Below are positions 1 through 8,733 of a stretch of 17,401 nt of DNA, one piece after another. The DNA is from Bacteroidales bacterium (GTDB lineage: Bacteria > Bacteroidota > Bacteroidia > Bacteroidales > UBA932). The stretch lies in the NCBI GenBank assembly GCA_017614795.1, contig JAGABD010000040.1, positions 1 to 17,401 on the forward strand, in the 5' to 3' direction. Within the stretch, counting starts at the first letter, position 1, and every line of letters starts with the position of its first letter. The position numbers and the translations under genes were made by a program. The notes below the pieces were generated by a model that did not search any database, was not told the origin of the DNA, and worked only from the letters and a program-made list of their open reading frames with translations.

Positions 1-604
1 GCTCGTAGTCCTGCAAGGGCAGGTACCAGTGGGTGGTCTTCTTCTTTATGGGCTCGGCTCCCGAAAGCTTGCTGTGCGGGTTGATGAGCTCTTCGGGGCT
101 GAGGGTGGAGCCGCAGTGTTCGCACTGGTCGCCGTAGGCGCCTTCGTGGCCGCACTTGGGGCAGGTGCCCACGATGTAACGGTCGGCAAGGAAGGTCTTC
201 GCCTCGGGATCGTAGAACTGCTCGCTCTCGCGGGTGACGAACTTGCCCTCGTCGTAGAGCTTGCGGAAGAACTGCGAAGCATTGGCGGCGTGCACCTTGG
301 AGCTGGTGCGTCCGTAGATGTCGAAGTTTATGCCGAGAGCCTTGAAACTCTTGTCTATCAGCGCGTTGTATTCATCCACGATATCCTGGGGACTGCAGCC
401 CTGCTGGCGCGCCTTGATGGTGATGGGCACTCCGTGCTCGTCGCTGCCGCAGATGTAAAGCACATCGCGGCCGCGGAGGCGCAGATACCTCACGTAGATG
501 TCCGCCGGCACATATACTCCGGCGAGATGTCCTATATGGACCGGCCCGTTCGCATAAGGAAGGGCGCAAGTCACGAGTGTACGCTTGAAATTCTTTTGTG
601 TCAT
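1..604 (-). CDS. metG: Methionyl-tRNA synthetase, N-terminal part (runs off the left edge)
   Basis: This cytoplasmic class I aminoacyl-tRNA synthetase attaches methionine to initiator and elongator tRNA-Met. I read 201 residues from the ATG at 604-602; the rest lies beyond position 1. The start [20 protein letters not shown] is typical of MetRS. It is followed by the class I signature HIGH (residues 23-26, VHIGHLAG) and later by a CPKC...CEHC knuckle (about residues 149-164) in the connective peptide, as in zinc-binding MetRS. The KMSKS motif, anticodon-binding domain and any C-terminal tRNA-binding domain would be outside the window. The ATG overlaps the dnaG stop codon in an ATGA, so translation is probably coupled to dnaG. 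Identification is secure. Confidence 0.97.
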   Translation of the reverse strand, partial: MTQKNFKRTLVTCALPYANGPVHIGHLAGVYVPADIYVRYLRLRGRDVLYICGSDEHGVPITIKARQQGCSPQDIVDEYNALIDKSFKALGINFDIYGRTSSKVHAANASQFFRKLYDEGKFVTRESEQFYDPEAKTFLADRYIVGTCPKCGHEGAYGDQCEHCGSTLSPEELINPHSKLSGAEPIKKKTTHWYLPLQDYE

Positions 605-2601
605 ACTATCTTCTCCTTTATCAGCTTCCTGATTCTGGTGCGCTCTTGAGAGAGGTCCTTGAGTTTCTCCATTATTTCCATCAGTCCCTCTTCGTCATCC
701 TTGGGGACATCCGCCAACTTGCGGTTAAGGTTTTCAATCTGGCTTGTAAGGCGCTTTTCGACGAGGGTGAACATCGATTTCGGCACGGCGTGCTTCAGCC
801 AGTCGCCGGTAGCGCGCATCGAGCCGGACAGTTTCTTGAAAGTTATCTTGTGCTTTTCGAAAGCGAGGTCCTGCATCGCCTTGTTGAGATCTTCGTCCTG
901 GATGTTCAGCAGATTCTGAATTATCTGGCCGAGAGCCTTCTCGCGAATCGTCGAGCGCCCCTCGTCCCCGGGGTCGGTCTCGGGCATCACCGCGTCGTAC
1001 TGGGCCATGAATGCCTCATACAGGCGCTGGTATACCGAATTGGAAAAAGGCTCGCCGTACCGGGCGAGTATCTCCGAAACGAATTCCGGCAGTGGAATCT
1101 GTTCGTCTTCATACAGCACGTCCTTGTCGCCGTCCATCAACAGGAATCCCAGGATCTCCGCCTCTATCGGCGCAAGCGTCTTGTTTTCGATGGGATACGA
1201 AGGCCCCGGCGCGAGAGTCACGTCGATCGTGGGGGCTTCGTCGGCCGAACCGGGACGCGCGCCTTCGCGTTCCCTGCGGCGCTCGGCGTCTTCGATGGCC
1301 TTGCTGCGCGTGGCCTTCACCCTGCGTTGGACTATCTCCTCCTTGTCCACTCCCATCCTGGCGGCGAAACGCTCCGCGTAGGTGGAACGCTTGATGGCGT
1401 CCGGAATCGCGGCGATGGTGTCCGACACCGCGCTTATCACGCCTGCCCTGCGCAGAGGGTCGGAGCCCGCCTCTTTCAGCAGCCAGTCGGTCTTGAAGTC
1501 GATGCAGTCCTTCTCGTGCTCTTCGATATAGGCCTGCACCTGCAACAGGGTGTGTTTCCTGCAGAAGGAATCGGGGTCCTCGCCTTCGGGCAGAAGGACC
1601 ACCTTCATATTTAGACCCTCGCTCAGCACGTCCTCCATCACCTTCAGCGCCGCGTGTATGCCGGCGCTGTCGCCGTCGAACATGACGGTCAGGTTGTCGG
1701 TGAACTTGTGGATGAGGTGCATCTGCTGGGTGGTGAAGGATGTGCCGCAGGGAGCCACCACGTTGGTGATTCCAAGCTGGTGCATCATCACCATGTCGAG
1801 GTTCCCCTCGACCACTATGCACTTGTTCTGGCGGCCAATTTCGGACTTCGCCTGGAACAGGCCGTAGAGGATTTCGCTCTTGTTGTAAAGGGGCGTGTCG
1901 GGCGAGTTGACGTACTTTGCTGGATTGTCAGCCTTGAGCGTGCGTCCGCTGAACGCTATCACGCGTCCGCTAACCGAATAGATGGGGAACATCACCCTCT
2001 CGCGGAACTTGTCCACGACGGCCCCCGTGTCCTCCTTCTGCGCCAGCAGACCGGCTTCTAGCAGATACTCCTGCTTGTACCCGGCCGCCGTGGCGGCGTT
2101 CATAAGGGCCGAGCCTCCCGAAGGAGCCCATCCCAGCGAAAACTTGCGGATGGTTTCGTCTTCGAGGCCGCGGCTCTTGTAGTAGGCATAGCCCATCGCC
2201 CTGCCCTCCGGGGCCGAAAGCTGGTCCACGAAGAACTTGTTGGCATATTCGGTGGCGAGGAGAAGGCTCTCCTTGCGCTGGCGCGCGGCCAGCAGCTCGG
2301 GCGATTCCTCCTCTTCGACTATCTCGATATGATACTTGCGGGCGAGATAGCGCAGAGCTTCGGGATAGTCGCAGTGCTCCTGCTCCATCACGAAACCCAC
2401 CGCGGTGCCCGCCTTGCCGCAGCCGAAGCATTTGTAGATACCCTTCGACGGCGTCACGTAGAAGGAAGGCGTCTTCTCGTTGTGGAACGGGCAGCAGGCC
2501 ACATAACTGGCCCCGCGGCGCTTCAGCGTCACGTAATCGCCCACCACTTCCTCAATCTTCGCGGTGTTGAGTATGAGATCGACGGTTTCCTGGGGTATCA
2601 T
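601..2601 (-). CDS. dnaG: DNA primase DnaG
   Basis: Makes the short RNA primers that start leading- and lagging-strand DNA synthesis, working with the replicative helicase DnaB. The 666-residue length is normal for the family. The N-terminal CHC2 zinc finger is complete: C37, H40, C58 and C61 (CPFH ... CFGC). The catalytic core carries EKTPSF near residue 42 and the conserved IAFSGR stretch near 215. The TOPRIM fold follows, with its glutamate at E265 (VVEGNLD) and the DGD acidic cluster at 309-311 (FDGDSAG). The C-terminal third is poorly conserved, as expected for the helicase-interacting domain. The start is the ATG at 2601-2599, which overlaps the recQ stop in an ATGA; the stop overlaps the metG start in the same way. 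Replication priming is therefore translationally linked to both neighbours. Confidence 0.98.
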   Translation of the reverse strand: MIPQETVDLILNTAKIEEVVGDYVTLKRRGASYVACCPFHNEKTPSFYVTPSKGIYKCFGCGKAGTAVGFVMEQEHCDYPEALRYLARKYHIEIVEEEESPELLAARQRKESLLLATEYANKFFVDQLSAPEGRAMGYAYYKSRGLEDETIRKFSLGWAPSGGSALMNAATAAGYKQEYLLEAGLLAQKEDTGAVVDKFRERVMFPIYSVSGRVIAFSGRTLKADNPAKYVNSPDTPLYNKSEILYGLFQAKSEIGRQNKCIVVEGNLDMVMMHQLGITNVVAPCGTSFTTQQMHLIHKFTDNLTVMFDGDSAGIHAALKVMEDVLSEGLNMKVVLLPEGEDPDSFCRKHTLLQVQAYIEEHEKDCIDFKTDWLLKEAGSDPLRRAGVISAVSDTIAAIPDAIKRSTYAERFAARMGVDKEEIVQRRVKATRSKAIEDAERRREREGARPGSADEAPTIDVTLAPGPSYPIENKTLAPIEAEILGFLLMDGDKDVLYEDEQIPLPEFVSEILARYGEPFSNSVYQRLYEAFMAQYDAVMPETDPGDEGRSTIREKALGQIIQNLLNIQDEDLNKAMQDLAFEKHKITFKKLSGSMRATGDWLKHAVPKSMFTLVEKRLTSQIENLNRKLADVPKDDEEGLMEIMEKLKDLSQERTRIRKLIKEKIV

Positions 2602-4811
2602 GATGCTATTTCACACAAGAATTTGATTCGCACGAGACGGATTTCCCACTCTTCGCAGTCGCCTCCGAGGGCCGCTATGGCGTCCTCCAGCGAATCCGAC
2701 TTGGCCTCGTTGCAGAAGTAGTCCAATATTTCGTCGACAATATCCTGGTCGATATTCTCCTTGATATAATAATTGATGTGCAGCTTGAAGCCGGTGGAAA
2801 CGATGGACTCCATTTCCGTGAGGAGCTCGTCCATCTCGAGGTCGCGCATCGCAGCTATGTCCTCGAGGTCCATCTGGCGGTCCAGGCTGGTAATGATGAA
2901 CTGCTTGGTGGAAGACGAACTCGGCGGGCTCTTCAGCACGAAGTCGTCCGGACGCTCTATCTCGTTCTCCTCGACATACTTCTTTATGAGTTTCAGGAAC
3001 TCTTCGCCGAACTTGATTGCCTTGCCATCGCCCACGCCCTGGCAGCGTTTGAGGTCCTCTATGGTAACCGGGTAGAGGATGGACATATCCTCCAGGGCCG
3101 GATCGCCGAAGATGATCCACGGCTGCAGCTTGAGGCGCTTCGAGAGGTCCTTGCGAAGGTCCTTCAGGGCCGAGAGGAGCACGGGGTCGCCGCCTCCGCC
3201 GCCCTTCATCGCCGCTACCGCCATCGCGTCCTCGTCGTCATCGTCATCGACGGTGTCGGGGTCCTTGAACACCACGTCGTCCACGAGCAGGAACGGCTCC
3301 GGCGACTTGCAGAAGGCCTCGCCCTCGGGAGTCGCGTAGATGAGGCCGTAGCTCTCGATCTCCTTACCGAGCAGATGATGCACGAGCCCCTGGTGGATGA
3401 CGGCGCACCAGTATGCTTCGGAATGGTCCTCGCCCGCGCCGAACAAATCCAGTTCGTCGTGCTTGAAGGAGAGAATCGTGGAGTTCTCGACGCCCGCCAG
3501 GATGCAGGCCAGATGCTCTATCTTGAAGTGCTCGGGCAGGCTCAAGACGAGTTTCAGCACCAGCTGCATCTGCTTGCGTCCGTCGTATTTCTTGTGAGGA
3601 TGCACGCAGTTGTCGCAGGCGCCGCAGTTGTCCTGGGGGTAGTCTTCGCCGAAGTAGTTGAGCAGAAGCTTGCGGCGGCACTGCCCCGATTCGGCGTAAG
3701 CCACCACCTCGCTCAGCAGCTGCTTGGTTATCTCCTGCTCCGATACGGGCTTGCCCTGCATAAACTTCTCCAGCTTCTGGATGTCCTTGCGGGAATAGTA
3801 GGCTATGCAGAGGCCCTCCTCCCCGTCGCGTCCGGCGCGTCCGGTCTCCTGGTAGTAGCTCTCGATGCTCTTGGGGATATCGTAGTGGATGACGAATCGC
3901 ACGTCGGGCTTGTCTATGCCCATTCCGAAGGCGATCGTCGCCACGATCACGTCTATCTCCTCCATCAGGAAGGCGTCCTGGTTGTCGGCGCGCACCTTCG
4001 CGTCCAGACCGGCGTGGTAAGGCAGAGCCTTGATGCCGTTTATGCAGAGGAATTCGGCCATCTCCTCGACCTTCTTGCGGCTGAGGCAATAAATGATGCC
4101 CGACTTGCGCGGAGCGTTCTTTATGAACTTGACGATGTCCTTCTCCGCATCGACCTTGCTGCGGATTTCGTAGTAGAGGTTCGGGCGGTTGAAGGAAGAC
4201 TTGAAGATGGCGGCCTGCTGGATGCCGAGGTTCTTGAGGATGTCGCTCTGGACCTTCGGCGTGGCTGTGGCCGTGAGCGCTATGATGGGCCTGCGGCCTA
4301 TCTGGTCGATGAAGTTGCGGATGCGCCTGTATTCCGGACGGAAGTCGTGCCCCCATTCAGAGATGCAGTGCGCCTCGTCCACGGCGTAGAACGATACTTT
4401 GATTTCCTTCAGGATCGAGACGTTCTCCTCCTTGGTGAGGGATTCGGGCGCGACGTAAAGGATTTTGGTCTTGCCCGTCACGAGGTCCGCCCTCACTTCG
4501 TCTATCTGCTGACGGGACAGCGAGGAATTGAGGAAGTGGGCGATGCTTTCGTTGCCGGAAACGAACCCCCGGAGCACGTCGACCTGGTTCTTCATCAGCG
4601 CGATGAGAGGCGAAATCACGATCGCCGTCCCGTCGGAGATGAGGGCCGGAAGCTGGTAGCAAAGCGACTTGCCACCCCCGGTGGGCATCAGGACAAAGGC
4701 GTCACCCCCTCCCAGCAGGTGGTTGATGACGTCTTCCTGCCCTCCCTTGAAGTTGTCGTAGCCGAAAAACTCCTTGAGGGTCTTTGCGATTTGCTCCGAG
4801 TAGTCTATCAT
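2598..4811 (-). CDS. recQ: ATP-dependent DNA helicase RecQ with C-terminal helix-turn-helix extension
   Basis: A 3'-to-5' superfamily 2 DNA helicase of recombination and repair. All helicase motifs are visible in the 737-residue product: Walker A PTGGGKS (43-49), DEAH with the RecQ aromatic loop (145-159, DEAHCISEWGHDFRP), ALTATAT (178-184), and motif VI QETGRAGRDG (321-330). The zinc site is C378, C396, C399 and C402, followed by the RQC winged helix (about 405-505). A low-complexity linker (residues 522-541, runs of Asp then Gly) leads into an HRDC domain (about 543-620). The last ~110 residues resemble the helix-turn-helix region added to RecQ in many Bacteroidetes, which makes the protein longer than E. 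coli RecQ (about 610 residues). It starts 23 bp after the DUF1015 stop and overlaps dnaG by 4 bp. Confidence 0.97.
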   Translation of the reverse strand: MIDYSEQIAKTLKEFFGYDNFKGGQEDVINHLLGGGDAFVLMPTGGGKSLCYQLPALISDGTAIVISPLIALMKNQVDVLRGFVSGNESIAHFLNSSLSRQQIDEVRADLVTGKTKILYVAPESLTKEENVSILKEIKVSFYAVDEAHCISEWGHDFRPEYRRIRNFIDQIGRRPIIALTATATPKVQSDILKNLGIQQAAIFKSSFNRPNLYYEIRSKVDAEKDIVKFIKNAPRKSGIIYCLSRKKVEEMAEFLCINGIKALPYHAGLDAKVRADNQDAFLMEEIDVIVATIAFGMGIDKPDVRFVIHYDIPKSIESYYQETGRAGRDGEEGLCIAYYSRKDIQKLEKFMQGKPVSEQEITKQLLSEVVAYAESGQCRRKLLLNYFGEDYPQDNCGACDNCVHPHKKYDGRKQMQLVLKLVLSLPEHFKIEHLACILAGVENSTILSFKHDELDLFGAGEDHSEAYWCAVIHQGLVHHLLGKEIESYGLIYATPEGEAFCKSPEPFLLVDDVVFKDPDTVDDDDDEDAMAVAAMKGGGGGDPVLLSALKDLRKDLSKRLKLQPWIIFGDPALEDMSILYPVTIEDLKRCQGVGDGKAIKFGEEFLKLIKKYVEENEIERPDDFVLKSPPSSSSTKQFIITSLDRQMDLEDIAAMRDLEMDELLTEMESIVSTGFKLHINYYIKENIDQDIVDEILDYFCNEAKSDSLEDAIAALGGDCEEWEIRLVRIKFLCEIAS

Positions 4812-4834
4812 ATCGTTCAGGTTTGTTCTTCAGT

Positions 4835-6073
4835 TCAGTCCAGGGTATGGATCGCGAGGCCCGAGCGCAGCTTGGGCTCGAACCAGGTGGTCTTGGGCGG
4901 CATTATGTTGCCGCTGTCCGCGATGTTCTCCAACTGCTCCATGCTCACCGGATAGAGTGCGAACGCCACCGCCATTTCTCCGCTGTCCACCCTGCGGACG
5001 AGCTCCCCGAGGCCGCGGATTCCGCCGACGAAGTCGATGCGCTTGTCGGTGCGGAGGTCCTTTATGCCGAGTATCCTGTCCAGCACGAGGCGGGAGAGAA
5101 TGTCCACGTCCAGCACCCCTATGGGGTCGGCGTCGTCGTAACGGCCGGGCTTCGCCGTAAGGCCGTACCACTTGCCGTCCAGGTACATGCTGAAGTTGTG
5201 GAGGCCCTTGGGCGCGACGTCATCGCCGAGGACGGCAAGCTCGAAGTCCTCTTCCAGGGCCTTCAGGAACGCCTCTTTCGAGAGTCCGTTAAGATCTTTG
5301 ACCACACGGTTGTAGTCGATGATCTTGAGCTGGCTCGAAGGGAAGCACACCGCCATGAACCAGTTGTACTCCTCCTTTCCCGTATGATGGGGGTTGTTCG
5401 CGCGCTTCTCCTCGCATACGCGAGCCGCGGCGGCCGTGCGGTGATGCCCGTCGGCCACGTAGAATGCGGGAACCTCCTGCGTGAAGTGCCTTGTGACCGC
5501 CGCTATGTCGGCATCGTCGTCCAGCACCCAGAAGCGGTGTCCGAAGTTGTTCTCGTCGATGAAGTCGTATTCCGGCTCACCGGAAGCCACGCGGGCGACA
5601 ATCTCATTCAGCGCGGCGTTGTCCTTGTACGCGAAGAACACCGGCTCGATGTTGGCGTTCTGGATGCGCACGTGGATCATACGGTCGTCCTCCTTGTCGC
5701 GGCGGGTAAGTTCGTGCTTCTTGATTATGCCCTTGGCGTAGTCGTCGGCGTGGGCGCAGAGCACCAGTCCGTACTGGGTGCGGCCGGCCATAGTCTGGGC
5801 GTACACGTAGTAGCAGGGCTTGGGGTCGCGTTTCAGCCATCCGGCATCCTTCCATTTGCGGAAGTTCTCCACGGCGCGGTCGTAGACCTCGGGATCGTGG
5901 TCCTGGAGGATGGGGTCGAAATCGATTTCCGGCTTGGTTATGTGAAGCAGGGACTTCTCCCCCGCCATAGCCTTTGCCTCCTGCGAGTTGAGCACGTCGT
6001 AGGGAGGAGCCGCCACTTCAGTGACGATGTTTTTGGGCGGCCTGAGCGCCGCGAAAGGTTTTACTTGTACCAT
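4835..6073 (-). CDS. DUF1015 family protein in the serine biosynthesis operon
   Basis: A 412-residue soluble protein of the DUF1015 family (PF06245), with no signal peptide or membrane segment. Family hallmarks are visible: VKPFAALRPP and AAPPYDVLNS at the N terminus, KHELTRRDKEDDR (119-131), the central YVADGHHRTAAA (205-216) and MPPKTTWFEPKLRSGL near the C terminus. The DGHHR core (208-212) resembles the D/E-x-H-x-R signature of ParB-fold proteins, which include the free-serine kinases SerK and SbnI; this comparison is from memory of motifs, not an alignment. The ATG at 6073-6071 overlaps the serA stop by one base (TAATG), so it is translated together with serA and serC. A role in serine or phosphoserine metabolism is inferred from this context. 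The family name is secure; the function is not known to me. Confidence 0.93.
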   Translation of the reverse strand: MVQVKPFAALRPPKNIVTEVAAPPYDVLNSQEAKAMAGEKSLLHITKPEIDFDPILQDHDPEVYDRAVENFRKWKDAGWLKRDPKPCYYVYAQTMAGRTQYGLVLCAHADDYAKGIIKKHELTRRDKEDDRMIHVRIQNANIEPVFFAYKDNAALNEIVARVASGEPEYDFIDENNFGHRFWVLDDDADIAAVTRHFTQEVPAFYVADGHHRTAAAARVCEEKRANNPHHTGKEEYNWFMAVCFPSSQLKIIDYNRVVKDLNGLSKEAFLKALEEDFELAVLGDDVAPKGLHNFSMYLDGKWYGLTAKPGRYDDADPIGVLDVDILSRLVLDRILGIKDLRTDKRIDFVGGIRGLGELVRRVDSGEMAVAFALYPVSMEQLENIADSGNIMPPKTTWFEPKLRSGLAIHTLD

Positions 6074-6993
6074 TATTTGTTGACTTGAAACCTGGTGTTT
6101 CCCGTTGCGAAAAAGTCCGCTATCTGCCTTGCGGCCGCAAGACCGGCGTTGATGTTGGCCTCGGCCGTCTGGGCGCCCATCTTCTTGGGCGTGGCGAAAA
6201 CGCGCAGGCCGAACTTCTCCTTGAGCTCCGCATAATTGTCGGGAGCAACGTCGGCGACATACTTGAGGTCCTCCCTCGCTTCCAGCGCCTTTTCGAGGCC
6301 CGCCTCGTCGATGACCTCCTTGCGGGCGGTGTTGACGAGAGTGGCGCCCTTCGGCATCTTGGTGATGAGGTCGAAACCAATCGAACCGATTGTCTCGGGA
6401 GTCGCGGGAATGTGGATGCTGACGAAGTCGCTGCCAGCATAGAGGGCCTCGAGGTTCTCGGCAGGCTCTGCGCCGCCTTCCACTATCTTCTCGGCGGGAA
6501 GGAAGGGATCGATGGCCTTGACCTTCATTCCAAGGGCTTTGGCCTTCGCGCCCACCAGACGGCCGACATTGCCGAACGCCTGGATTCCGAGAGTCTTGCC
6601 TGCGATTTCGCTTCCGGTCGCGGGGGTGAACTGGGTGCGGCTCATATAAATCATCATGGCGATGGCGAGCTCCGCCACGGCGTTGGAGTTCTGGCCGGGG
6701 GTGTTCATCACCACCACGCCGTGTTTCGTCGCCGCTTCGAGGTCCACGTTGTCCACGCCGGCTCCGGCGCGCACGACGATTTTGAGTTTGCCTGCCGCCG
6801 CGAGCACCTCTTCCGTAACCTTGTCGGAACGGATGATAAGCGCTTCGGCGTCGGCCACCGCGGCCACGAGGTCCGCCTGTGCCTCGTATTTCTCGAGAAG
6901 GGCCACTTCGTGTCCGGCCTCTTCGAGTATCTTCTTGATTCCGTCGACCGCCACCTTGGCGAACGGCTTCTGGGTTGCTACCAGTACTTTCAT
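6073..6993 (-). CDS. serA: D-3-phosphoglycerate dehydrogenase, short lysine-type
   Basis: Oxidises 3-phosphoglycerate to 3-phosphohydroxypyruvate with NAD, the first step of the phosphorylated serine pathway. At 306 residues it has only the substrate- and nucleotide-binding domains; the C-terminal ACT and intervening domains that give serine feedback in E. coli SerA are absent. Visible elements are VRAGAGVDNVDL (74-85), the nucleotide loop GIQAFGNVG (136-144, alanine at the first glycine of GxGxxG), and NTARKEVIDE with the substrate arginine R224. The usual DVFxxEP is replaced by DVAPDN (248-253). The usual TPHxGA catalytic histidine is lysine, TPKKMGAQT with K270. This matches the type IIIK enzymes described from Entamoeba and common in Bacteroidetes. 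The gene follows serC after one base and precedes DUF1015. Confidence 0.95.
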   Translation of the reverse strand: MKVLVATQKPFAKVAVDGIKKILEEAGHEVALLEKYEAQADLVAAVADAEALIIRSDKVTEEVLAAAGKLKIVVRAGAGVDNVDLEAATKHGVVVMNTPGQNSNAVAELAIAMMIYMSRTQFTPATGSEIAGKTLGIQAFGNVGRLVGAKAKALGMKVKAIDPFLPAEKIVEGGAEPAENLEALYAGSDFVSIHIPATPETIGSIGFDLITKMPKGATLVNTARKEVIDEAGLEKALEAREDLKYVADVAPDNYAELKEKFGLRVFATPKKMGAQTAEANINAGLAAARQIADFFATGNTRFQVNK

Positions 6994-6994
6994 C

Positions 6995-8062
6995 TTACTT
7001 GTTTTCTTTTTCGAATTCCTGCATTGCCTTCACGAGGGCGTTCACGTCCTCCTGCGTGCAGGCGTTGTAAAGCGACGCGCGGAAACCGCCCACGCTGCGG
7101 TGGCCCTTGAGGCCGACGAGGTCGCGCTCCTTGGCATAATCGAGGAACTTGGGAGCGAGCTCTTCATAGCCCGGAGCCATCACGAAGGGAACGTTCATTA
7201 TGGAACGGTCCTCGACAGCCGCGGTGCCCGTGAAGACGCTGTTGCGGTCGATTTCGGCATAAAGCGTCGCAGCCTTCTTCTCGTCGATGGCGTGAATCGC
7301 GTCGATGCCGCCGATGCCCTTGAGCCACTTCAGGGTCTCGTTCATCACGAAAATCGAGAACACGGGAGGGGTGTTGAACATGGAACCCTTGTCGATGTGG
7401 GTGCGGTAGTCGAGCATCGTGGGGATGTACCTGCTCACCTTGCCGAGCGCGTCCTTGCGGATGATCGCGAACGCCACGCCCGCAGGGCCCGCGTTCTTCT
7501 GCGCGCCGCCGTAGATCATAGCGTACTTGCTCACGTCAACCCTGCGGCTGAGTATGTCGGAGGACATATCGGCGATGAGGGGAACCGGGCTGTCGATGTC
7601 GTGCTTGATCTCGGTGCCGTAGATGGTGTTGTTCGTGGTGATGTGGAAGTAGTCGAGGTCCTTGGGGATCTCGTAGCCCTTGGGGATGTAGCTGTAGTTC
7701 TTGTCCGCGGAAGATGCGAGAGCGTAGGCCTCGCCCAGCCCGGCGGCTTCCTTGAGCGCCTTGTGGGCCCACACGCCCGTGTCGAGATACGCGGCCTTCT
7801 TCTCGAGGAAGTTCATCGCCACGTACAGGAACTGGAGGCTGGCGCCGCCGCCCAGGAACACGGTTTCGTAGTCATCCGGGATATTCAGGAGCTCTTTCCA
7901 GAGGGCTCGGGTCTCGTCCATTGTTTCCTCCCACTCCTTGGTACGGTGGGAAATCGATATCAGGGACACTCCCGTGCCCTTGAAATTGCGCAATGCCTCT
8001 ATCGCATTGTCGATTGCCTGCTGCGGAAGTACGCAGGGGCCTGCGTTGAAGATGTGTTTCAT
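6995..8062 (-). CDS. serC: Phosphoserine aminotransferase
   Basis: A PLP enzyme that converts 3-phosphohydroxypyruvate and glutamate to O-phosphoserine and 2-oxoglutarate, the second step of serine synthesis; the family also serves the pyridoxal phosphate pathway in some bacteria. The 355 residues are full length. It begins [13 protein letters not shown], typical of SerC, and carries SISHRTKEW (36-44), the GGGASLQF phosphate-binding loop (71-78), [10 protein letters not shown] (164-173) and the Schiff-base lysine K189 in [12 protein letters not shown]. The C-terminal [15 protein letters not shown] is also characteristic. The start ATG at 8062-8060 overlaps the yigZ stop in an ATGA. The stop lies one base before the serA start. 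Confidence 0.97.
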   Translation of the reverse strand: MKHIFNAGPCVLPQQAIDNAIEALRNFKGTGVSLISISHRTKEWEETMDETRALWKELLNIPDDYETVFLGGGASLQFLYVAMNFLEKKAAYLDTGVWAHKALKEAAGLGEAYALASSADKNYSYIPKGYEIPKDLDYFHITTNNTIYGTEIKHDIDSPVPLIADMSSDILSRRVDVSKYAMIYGGAQKNAGPAGVAFAIIRKDALGKVSRYIPTMLDYRTHIDKGSMFNTPPVFSIFVMNETLKWLKGIGGIDAIHAIDEKKAATLYAEIDRNSVFTGTAAVEDRSIMNVPFVMAPGYEELAPKFLDYAKERDLVGLKGHRSVGGFRASLYNACTQEDVNALVKAMQEFEKENK

Positions 8063-8679
8063 TTTATAAAGATATGAAATTTTTCCTTAAATGTTTTCTC
8101 CTTCCCTATGGGAACTTGGAGCGAAAACCTGCATTCTTCGGCGAAATCGCGTACGGAAGGCTGCAGCCCGAGGTTTTTCAGTTCGCCCTCCACCCCGGGA
8201 AGATCGGCGTAGCCGCACTCGAGCTTCCATTCGCGCGAGGCGGTCTTCTCCAGTTTCACCGCATTCGCCAGCGCGTCGTCGGTGGCGGCGCGATAAGCCG
8301 CGATGAGTCCGGGCACCCCCAGGAGTATTCCTCCGAAGTAGCGCACTACCACCACCAGCACGTCCTTAAGCCCCGCCGCGTCGATGCGGCCGAGGATCTG
8401 GCGTCCGGCGGTGCCTGAGGGTTCGCCGTCGTCGTTGCAGCGCCAGAGGCCTTCCGCCGAGACCTGCGGGCCCTCGAGAGTATCGTCGATGGTGGCGATG
8501 CGATAGGCCCAGCAATGATGCCTCGCTCCGTGGTGCTCGCGCCGGATGCCGTCCACGAGGGTTTTCACCTCTTCTTCGGAAGTGACAGGGAAGGCGTAGC
8601 CTATGAAGCGGCTGCCCTTGTCGCGATACAGTCCCTGCGACGCCCCTGCGATGCCCGAATATTTATCCGACTCAAGCAT
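8059..8679 (-). CDS. yigZ: YigZ / IMPACT family protein
   Basis: A 206-residue member of the YigZ/IMPACT (UPF0029) family, small cytoplasmic proteins of uncertain molecular role; the eukaryotic relative IMPACT affects translational control through GCN2. The core signature is clear: HHCWAYRI (54-61), [14 protein letters not shown] (83-96) and [19 protein letters not shown] (112-130). A C-terminal ferredoxin-like half (about 150-206) follows. I chose the ATG at 8679-8677 because it gives the normal family length. The open frame continues upstream as far as 9330, but that part overlaps the opposite-strand gene at 8734-9276 and does not resemble the family. It is the first gene of the serine/repair operon and overlaps serC by 4 bp. 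Confidence 0.92.
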   Translation of the reverse strand: MLESDKYSGIAGASQGLYRDKGSRFIGYAFPVTSEEEVKTLVDGIRREHHGARHHCWAYRIATIDDTLEGPQVSAEGLWRCNDDGEPSGTAGRQILGRIDAAGLKDVLVVVVRYFGGILLGVPGLIAAYRAATDDALANAVKLEKTASREWKLECGYADLPGVEGELKNLGLQPSVRDFAEECRFSLQVPIGKEKTFKEKFHIFIK

Positions 8680-8682
8680 AAC

Positions 8683-8690
8683 CAAAATTA
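8683..8690 (-). promoter_or_regulatory. TAnnTTTG box upstream of yigZ (weak promoter candidate)
   Basis: On the minus strand this reads TAATTTTG, an exact match to the Bacteroidetes -7 consensus TAnnTTTG, in an AT-rich 54-bp divergent spacer. It lies only 3 bases upstream of the yigZ ATG, and I see no TTTG at a proper -33 distance. Either the transcript is leaderless or nearly so, or the match is by chance. Confidence 0.25.
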
Positions 8691-8702
8691 GTAAATTTCG
8701 CT

Positions 8703-8710
8703 TATATTCG
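8703..8710 (+). promoter_or_regulatory. Possible -7 box for the pRiA4b-like gene
   Basis: TATATTCG is one mismatch from TAnnTTTG. It sits 23 bases before the ATG at 8734, which would give a 5' leader of roughly 17 bases. No good TTTG is visible at the expected -33 position, so the support is position and AT-richness only. Confidence 0.25.
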
Positions 8711-8733
8711 TAACCGATTTCACAAACTTTTTT

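Noticed and set aside
598..1614. 338-codon plus-strand open frame over dnaG
   Set aside because: Shadow of the well-supported primase gene, with no family features.
2778..4955. 725-codon open frame on the plus strand, antisense to recQ
   Set aside because: It mirrors the recQ coding frame; the absence of stops follows from the GC-rich codon bias of recQ, and the translation has no recognisable domain.
4784..8077. Long plus-strand open frames antisense to DUF1015, serA and serC
   Set aside because: All lie opposite secure genes with clear active-site motifs; none resembles a protein family.
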